Part shown: positions 60,429 to 64,000 of the stretch, piece by piece
How positions within the stretch are numbered: the first letter of the stretch is position 1
Layout: each line of letters begins with the position of its first letter
Origin: JALYZC01 sp963725645
Lineage (GTDB): Bacteria; Actinomycetota; Thermoleophilia; Solirubrobacterales; Solirubrobacteraceae
Reading direction: 5' to 3'
Assembly: GCA_963725645.1 (NCBI GenBank)
Contig: CAVRZD010000002.1
Coordinates: 1,373,772-1,437,771, forward strand
DNA: 64,000 bases
Notes under the pieces: generated by a model
Seen by the model: the letters and a program-made list of their open reading frames with translations, nothing else
What the model was told of the DNA's origin: nothing
The model's database searches: none
Program-made: the position numbers and the translations under genes

Positions 60429-61442
60429 TCAGGATTTCGCGTAGCCGCGCAGCGGGGGCTCGCGCTTGGCCGGCGGGTAGGCGAGGACTCGCGCCACGAT
60501 CGTCGGCAGCGCGGCTGCATCGAAGGCGTCCACGATGAGGGCAGAGAGTCCGGACGCATAGGGATGCGAACAGACCTTCCCCGAGAAGCGCGAGGGGCGG
60601 GCGGCGCCCTCGTGCCGCAGCGCGTCGATCAGGGCGGCGAAGGACACGGAGTCATAGGCGGCCTTGATGTGGTTGGTGGCGCGTCCCGGGCAGACCCTTT
60701 GGATCAGGATGTTGCTGGCGCCGCGAAGGGCGGAGGTCGGATGGGCTCCGGTCTGTGGTTGGACGACGTCGTCGCCCGTGGTTCGCACCGTCGTCCAGTC
60801 GGTGGGGCCGGGCGTCTCGTCGCGACCGTTGTTGAGCGCCTTCTCGAGGTTCGAGCCGATCTTCTGCTGCCAGAAGGCCGGCGGGCATCCGGGGCTGGGC
60901 TGGCAGAGGGAGTTGAGAAGAGCCGCCGCCGCGGCCCCGTTCGTCCCGTGCTGCGTGCCCGCAACCGAGACGGCATCCGCCACCTGGCTGCGCAGCGACG
61001 GCCAGTAGGTCAGCGCCCAGCGCGCCAGCAGGCCACCCTGGCTGTGCCCGTAGAGCGCGATCGGGCGGGCCGCCATCCTGCGCATCCGACGGATCGCGTT
61101 GACCACGTACTCGGCGCTGGTCTGTCCGTCGGTGAGAGCCTTGTCCGGTAGCTCGACGTAGCAGGACGGATAGCCGGCCTGGCTCACCGATTTCCGGAAG
61201 TCGACGGGCGCGACCCATTCCTCCCTGCCGCCGCCTCCGGTGCCGTGGATGAGCAGCACCGGTTCGCGTTTGGCATTGCGAACCGATGCCTGGCAGTGAA
61301 GGGCGGCGTTGAGCTTGGCTGCGCTTGTCCTCAGCAGCGGTTCCTTTGCGCCCGCCGGCGTCGCGAGCAACAGGCATGCCACCACTGCGATGGGAAGGCA
61401 GGAACCGGTGAAGCGGCGCTTCCGAAAGTCGGCGAAACGCAT
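60429..61442 (-). CDS. Secreted lipase (alpha/beta hydrolase, CalB/EstA-like)
   Basis: 337 residues. A signal peptide ends near TPAGA. PVLLIHGTGGGGREEW is the oxyanion region, IALYGHSQGGLLARWAL carries the nucleophile Ser, and SVAGTQHGTNGA follows as in triacylglycerol lipases; His is probably in CPGRATNHIKAAYD or SHPYASG. Several Cys could form disulfides outside the cell. The ATG is 6 bases after TAGTCT (61449-61454). Confidence 0.85.
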   Translation of the reverse strand: MRFADFRKRRFTGSCLPIAVVACLLLATPAGAKEPLLRTSAAKLNAALHCQASVRNAKREPVLLIHGTGGGGREEWVAPVDFRKSVSQAGYPSCYVELPDKALTDGQTSAEYVVNAIRRMRRMAARPIALYGHSQGGLLARWALTYWPSLRSQVADAVSVAGTQHGTNGAAAAALLNSLCQPSPGCPPAFWQQKIGSNLEKALNNGRDETPGPTDWTTVRTTGDDVVQPQTGAHPTSALRGASNILIQRVCPGRATNHIKAAYDSVSFAALIDALRHEGAARPSRFSGKVCSHPYASGLSALIVDAFDAAALPTIVARVLAYPPAKREPPLRGYAKS

Positions 61443-61448
61443 GGCTCG

Positions 61449-61454
61449 AGACTA
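61449..61454 (-). promoter_or_regulatory. Putative -10 hexamer of the lipase gene
   Basis: TAGTCT on the minus strand, 6-base spacer to ATG 61442. Confidence 0.45.
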
Positions 61455-61494
61455 CCGGTCCGGTCCGAGACGACCACCTGTTTGTCAAACTCAA

Positions 61495-61568
61495 TCGGGG
61501 CGGCCGGATTTGAACCGGCGACCTTCGCGACCCAAACGCGATGCGCTACCAGGCTGCGCCACGCCCCG
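61495..61568 (-). tRNA. tRNA-Pro (anticodon UGG)
   Basis: Folds as a complete cloverleaf: acceptor CGGGGCG/CGCCCCG, D arm GCGC...GCGC, anticodon stem TCGCG/CGCGA with loop TTTGGGT (anticodon TGG), T arm GCCGG-TTCAAAT-CCGGC and discriminator A. CCA is not encoded. Confidence 0.95.
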
Positions 61569-61631
61569 AACGGAGCGAGTGTAGAGGTCGGCGTCGGCGG
61601 GTCGCGCAAGCCGTCTGCCACCATCTCCGTC

Positions 61632-63039
61632 ATGGAAGCCTCGCTCGCCTCGCTGCCGCCCGGGCCCAGGCTTCCGCGCGTGCTGCAGACGGCCGGGTTC
61701 ATCTTCACACCGATCCGCTGGATCGAGGCGAACCGGCGCCGGTACGGCGACATGGTCACCTTCAGCACCGCGTTCGACTCCGGCTTCGTGATGGTGTTCG
61801 ACCCGGACCTGATCAAGCAGGTGTTCCAGGCCTCGCCGGACCAGCTGCGGGCGGGGGAGGCCAACGCGGTGCTCGAGCCGGTGCTCGGGCGCCGCTCCGT
61901 CCTGCTCCTCGACGGCGCGGAGCACCTGCGCCAGCGCAAGCTGATGCTGCCGCCGTTCCACGGCCGGCGGCTGAAGACCTACGAGGCCGTGATGGAGCGC
62001 GCCGCGGACGACGCCGTCGATGACTGGCCGGTGGGCGAGCCGTTCACGCTGATCGGGTCGATGCAGTCGCTCACCCTCGACGTGATCATGACCACGATCT
62101 TCGGTGTCGAGGAGGGAGAGCGCCGGGACGAGCTCAAGCGACGCGTGCGCGCGACGATCGATCCCGTTGGCCGCCGCGTGGGCGGCTTCCTGCTGATGAT
62201 CCTGCGCCAGCGGCTGGGCGACCGCGGCGCGATGCGGGAGTTCGAACAGCGCAAGCTGGCGATGGACGCGCTGATCTACGAGGAGATCGCCGCCCGCCGC
62301 GACGCACCCGACCTGGAGGAGCGCGACGACGTGCTGTCGCTTCTCCTGCTCGCCCGCGACGAGGCGGGCGAGCCGATGAGCGACCGCGAGCTGCGCGACG
62401 AGCTCGTCACCCTCCTCGTGGCCGGTCACGAGACGACGGCGACGGGCCTGGCGTGGACGTTCGACCTTCTGCTGCACCATCCCGGCGGTGCTCGAGCGGC
62501 TACGGGCGCAGCTGGCCGAGGGCGAGGAGGACTACCTCGACGCGGTGGTCAAGGAGTCGCTGCGGATCCGGTCCGTCGTCCCGGCATCGGCCGCGTGGTG
62601 CGCGGCGAGCCGTTCGAGCTCGGCGATTACGTGATCCCGCCGGGCGTCGAGATCAACCCGTCGATCGCGGTCACGCATCGGCGCGGCGGATCGCTACCCG
62701 GCTCCGTTCGAGTTCCGGCCCGAGCGCTTTCTCGGCGACGACGCGCCCGACACCTACACGTGGATCCCGTTCGGCGGCGGAACGCGCCGCTGCCTCGGCG
62801 CCAGCTTCGCGCTCCAGGAGATGCGGGTCGTGACCCGGCGGATCCTGTCGCGCACCGACTTGCTCGCGGACGACCCGCGACCGGAGCGCATGCTGCGGCG
62901 CGGCATCACCCAGGTCCCGCGCAACGGCGTGCGCGTGATCCAAGCCCAAGCGCCCGCAACCCGTGAGGAGGCCACGACATGCGAATCGGCGTCATCGGCC
63001 CCGGAAGAATCGGCGGAAACACAGCCCGTCAGGCGCTGA
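61632..63039 (+). CDS. Cytochrome P450, frameshifted
   Basis: About 465 residues. The I-helix LLVAGHETTATGLAWTF, K-helix KESLRI (ExxR), PFEFRPERFLGDD and the heme loop PFGGGTRRCLGASFAL (Cys ligand) identify a P450 of the CYP110/CYP135-like bacterial group. Three frame changes near 62485, 62580 and 62690 separate these blocks, which are otherwise perfect. The frame stays open 60 bases into the next gene, so the annotated end may be wrong if a further indel occurs near 62950. No ferredoxin is adjacent. Confidence 0.85.
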
Positions 63040-63638
63040 AGGCCGGCCACGAGGTCGTGTTGAGCTTCTCGCGCGACGCCGGTCGCCTGGATGCGCTCGC
63101 TCGCGAGCTCGGGGCGGGGGCGAGCGTTGCCACGCCGGCGGAGGCGGTCGCGTCCGGCGACGTGGTGGTGTTCGCCGTTCCGTGGGACGCCATCGACGAA
63201 GCGCTGGCGCAGGTGGGGTCGCTGGACGGCCGGATCGTGATCGACACCACCAACCAGTTCGGGCAGTCGGGGATGCCTGCGGCAGGCCAGACCGCGGCAC
63301 AGTTCAACGTCGCGCGCATGCCCGGCGCGCGTTACACGAAGTCGTTCAACACCCTCACGTCGGCGTTCCAGGCGGAGGCGGCCGACCGCAGCGGCGACGA
63401 GCGGGTCGTGCAGTGGGTCTGCGGGGACGATGCCGAGGCGAAGGCGATCGTGTCAGACCTCATCGCGGCGATGGGCTACCAGCCGGTCGACCTCGGCGGG
63501 ACTGCCGGCTGCGAGGTGATGGAGGCCCCGCGCCGCTCCGGGGCCGTATACGGCGAGGAGTACCGCCTGCCCGACGCCATGGCGGTCGTCCAGGCCGTCA
63601 AAGCGGGCGAGCCGATCCCGCCCCCGCCGAGCTATTGA
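62979..63638 (+). CDS. F420/NADP oxidoreductase-like Rossmann protein
   Basis: 219 residues. IGVIGPGRIGGNTARQALKA is the dinucleotide site, LSFSRDAGRLDALARELGA carries Ser/Arg for NADP, IVIDTTNQFGQSG and RYTKSFNTLTSAFQAEA follow as in the NADP-dependent F420 reductase family (NAD-binding domain 'F420_oxidored'). It is distinct from the fno gene. GAGGAGG lies 8 bases before the ATG. It overlaps the P450 3' end and may be its operon partner. Confidence 0.82.
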   Translation: MRIGVIGPGRIGGNTARQALKAGHEVVLSFSRDAGRLDALARELGAGASVATPAEAVASGDVVVFAVPWDAIDEALAQVGSLDGRIVIDTTNQFGQSGMPAAGQTAAQFNVARMPGARYTKSFNTLTSAFQAEAADRSGDERVVQWVCGDDAEAKAIVSDLIAAMGYQPVDLGGTAGCEVMEAPRRSGAVYGEEYRLPDAMAVVQAVKAGEPIPPPPSY

Positions 63639-63725
63639 CGCGGTTGCCTGCCTGAGGGTCAAGTCGTCCGACGGAATGCCGATGATTCCGGCAGACCGTT
63701 CCCCCGCGTCTGCAGGAGACCCTCC

Positions 63726-63902
63726 ATGTTGCTCTTCCGCCGCCCCGAGCCGTCCCGTTCCGGCCGTCCGGAGTCACAGGCTGCGCCGAGCCGGGGGACG
63801 CTCAAGCGCCGGATCGTCCTGCACGTGCTGCGTGCGCCGCACGGCGAGATCGCCGTCGCGGTCGACGAGACCCACGGCTGCGCCCATCGTCGCACGCGCT
63901 GA
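63726..63902 (+). CDS. Small basic protein, uncertain
   Basis: 58 residues (MLLFRRPEPSRSGRPESQ at the start, TLKRRIVLHVLRAPHGEIAV in the middle, one Cys). A GCAGGAG element lies 10 bases before the ATG. Other frames are also open here, and no family was recognised, so it may not be expressed. Confidence 0.35.
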   Translation: MLLFRRPEPSRSGRPESQAAPSRGTLKRRIVLHVLRAPHGEIAVAVDETHGCAHRRTR

Positions 63903-63911
63903 GCCCGCCGC

Positions 63912-63917
63912 TACGCT
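63912..63917 (+). promoter_or_regulatory. Putative -10 hexamer of tRNA-Arg
   Basis: TACGCT with a 9-base spacer to the tRNA 5' end at 63927, supporting TANNNT as the housekeeping -10 of this genome. Confidence 0.5.
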
Positions 63918-63926
63918 TGCCGGCGA

Positions 63927-63999
63927 GCCCCGGTAGCTCAGTGGACAGAGCGTCGGACTTCTAATCCGAGGGTCGGAGGTTCGAATCCTCCCCGGGGCG
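63927..63999 (+). tRNA. tRNA-Arg (anticodon UCU)
   Basis: Cloverleaf with acceptor GCCCCGG/CCGGGGC, D arm GCTC...GAGC, anticodon stem TCGGA/TCCGA with loop CTTCTAA (anticodon TCT), T arm GGAGG-TTCGAAT-CCTCC and discriminator G. It ends one base before the window edge. Confidence 0.95.
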
Positions 64000-64000
64000 T

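Overview
The window looks like chromosomal DNA of a very GC-rich actinobacterium, plausibly of the Thermoleophilia / Solirubrobacterales type. This is inferred from the strong G/C third-position bias, the many GTG starts, a complete coenzyme F420 pathway with a fused FbiC, a sigma-70 factor with a SnoaL-type C-terminal domain, and crotonyl-CoA carboxylase/reductase. There is no rRNA, CRISPR array, phage, insertion sequence or plasmid gene. Nearly all of it is ordinary, tightly packed core and accessory metabolism, with no gene-free stretch over 300 bases.

Layout. 1-5.2 kb: Ccr (cut by the window edge), a CorA-type transporter, a marR-MFS efflux pair with a palindromic operator, and secreted proteins. 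5.3-10.1 kb: an exonuclease/UvrC-type nuclease fusion, a YgfZ/GcvT-like protein, and a DtxR-type regulator coupled to an Nramp transporter. 10.1-15.8 kb: a hydrolase, small proteins, a flippase-like and a GT-C-like membrane protein, and an aquaporin-family channel. 15.9-22.9 kb: F420 biosynthesis (fbiC; cofE, cofC, cofD) plus an F420:NADPH oxidoreductase, with a lipoprotein gene embedded and an SDR opposite. 23-27.1 kb: a KdpD/KdpE-type two-component system upstream of an APC permease carrying a universal-stress domain. 27.1-30.4 kb: a class I glutamine amidotransferase, a gamma-glutamylcyclotransferase-like protein and an AsnB. 30.5-38.9 kb: envelope and sugar genes (epimerase, Aur1-like PAP2, flippase-like protein, GT2, PHP, GDP-fucose synthase), thioredoxin reductase and an MBL-fold protein. 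39-45.2 kb: an acyl-CoA dehydrogenase, hydroxyacyl-CoA dehydrogenase, ECF sigma and ogt operon, SnoaL-like proteins and a thiolase. 45.2-51 kb: rhodanese, nicotinamidase, Nudix, OsmC, DUF1015 and a split YeeE/YedE transporter. 51-64 kb: a secreted CocE/NonD peptidase, sigma factor, MFS pump, hydrolases, dehydrogenases, secreted lipase, P450, an F420-type oxidoreductase and two tRNA genes (Pro, Arg).

Two properties run through the whole window. First, at least 24 start codons have a hexamer of the form TANNNT ending only 6-10 bases upstream and no Shine-Dalgarno sequence, the pattern expected of leaderless mRNAs. At four divergent gene pairs the two -10 hexamers overlap and the start codons are only 22-27 bases apart. 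Second, many conserved genes are broken by single-base indels (mostly insertions) concentrated at 0-3.4, 6.6-9.6, 40.4-42.8 and 62.4-62.7 kb, while about 25 kb between 15.8 and 40.4 kb is clean. This looks like local sequence error rather than gene decay, so coordinates of those genes are given across the frameshifts.
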